The notes below the pieces were generated by a model, which searched no databases, was not told where the DNA came from, and saw nothing but the letters and a program-made list of their open reading frames with translations. From an uncultured Eubacteriales bacterium (GTDB taxonomy: Bacteria > Bacillota > Clostridia > Oscillospirales > Oscillospiraceae), in contig USDP01000102.1 in assembly GCA_900553545.1 (NCBI GenBank), forward strand, positions 1-5,990: a DNA stretch of 5,990 nucleotides, in the 5' to 3' direction. The translations under genes and the position numbers were made by a program. This document shows, piece by piece, positions 5,916 to 5,990 of the stretch (the first letter of the stretch is position 1; each line of letters starts with the position of its first letter).

Positions 5916-5990
5916 CTCTGTCCGTTTGCCTGAGAGATTCAGCTTTCGCCTTGCACCTTCGGCACTCACTGGTTTCCCGTGAGATTCTCC
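5916..5990 (-). ncRNA. Glycine riboswitch aptamer upstream of glyA (reaches the right edge)
   Basis: Read on the minus strand, the leader shows GTGCCGAAGGTGCAAGGCG, then AATCTCTCAGGCAAACGGAC and AGAG, the conserved core of the glycine aptamer (compare the family pattern CCGAAGG...CAA...CTCTCAGGCAAA...GGACAGAG). GGAGA at 5990-5986 can pair with TCTCT to close the aptamer, and CTCAC/GTGAG forms the next stem. Only one GGACAGAG is visible. It may be a single aptamer or the second of a tandem pair whose first half lies past base 5990. Confidence 0.92.

Noticed and set aside
1..5990. CRISPR arrays, tRNA or rRNA genes, phage or toxin-antitoxin genes.
   Set aside because: No spaced direct repeats, cloverleaf or rRNA-like sequence, or proteins of these kinds were seen on either strand.

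Overview
The window looks like chromosomal DNA from a GC-rich Firmicute of the class Clostridia, most likely the Oscillospiraceae/Oscillospirales group. The reasons are the combination of a T-box leader, a glycine riboswitch, an ECF-type S component, strong AGGAGG ribosome binding sites and GC-rich, C/G-ending codons. This placement is inference from gene style; no species can be read from the sequence.

Layout: on the minus strand at the left edge lies the 5' part of a YwlG/UPF0340 (TIGR01440) family gene (1-298). It is preceded in the same operon by an ECF transporter S component (312-827) with its own candidate promoter. A divergent intergenic region follows. On the plus strand, a promoter (953-981) drives a T-box leader (about 1006-1266) whose specifier codon reads UGG (Trp) and whose acceptor-binding bulge reads UGGC. 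Next come a 19-codon leader ORF containing one Trp codon (1289-1348) and a three-gene ABC transporter: lipoprotein (trpX-like, 1392-2513), permease (trpY-like, 2779-3705) and ATPase (trpZ-like, 3707-4492). A 265-base gap between the lipoprotein and permease genes holds a MITE-like inverted-repeat element and a separate 15-bp hairpin directly before the permease ribosome binding site. A hairpin terminator separates trpZ from the convergent gene glyA (minus strand, 4576-5826). Upstream of glyA lie an intrinsic terminator and a glycine riboswitch that runs to the right edge.

How the parts fit: uncharged tRNA-Trp should let transcription pass the T-box terminator and switch on uptake of tryptophan (or a precursor). 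The leader ORF would then be translated only on read-through transcripts and could add a second Trp-sensing step. The glycine riboswitch couples glyA, which interconverts serine and glycine, to glycine level. The points most worth a second look are the Trp-containing leader ORF behind a T-box, the two structured elements inside the transporter operon, and the near absence of Trp residues in the transporter proteins.
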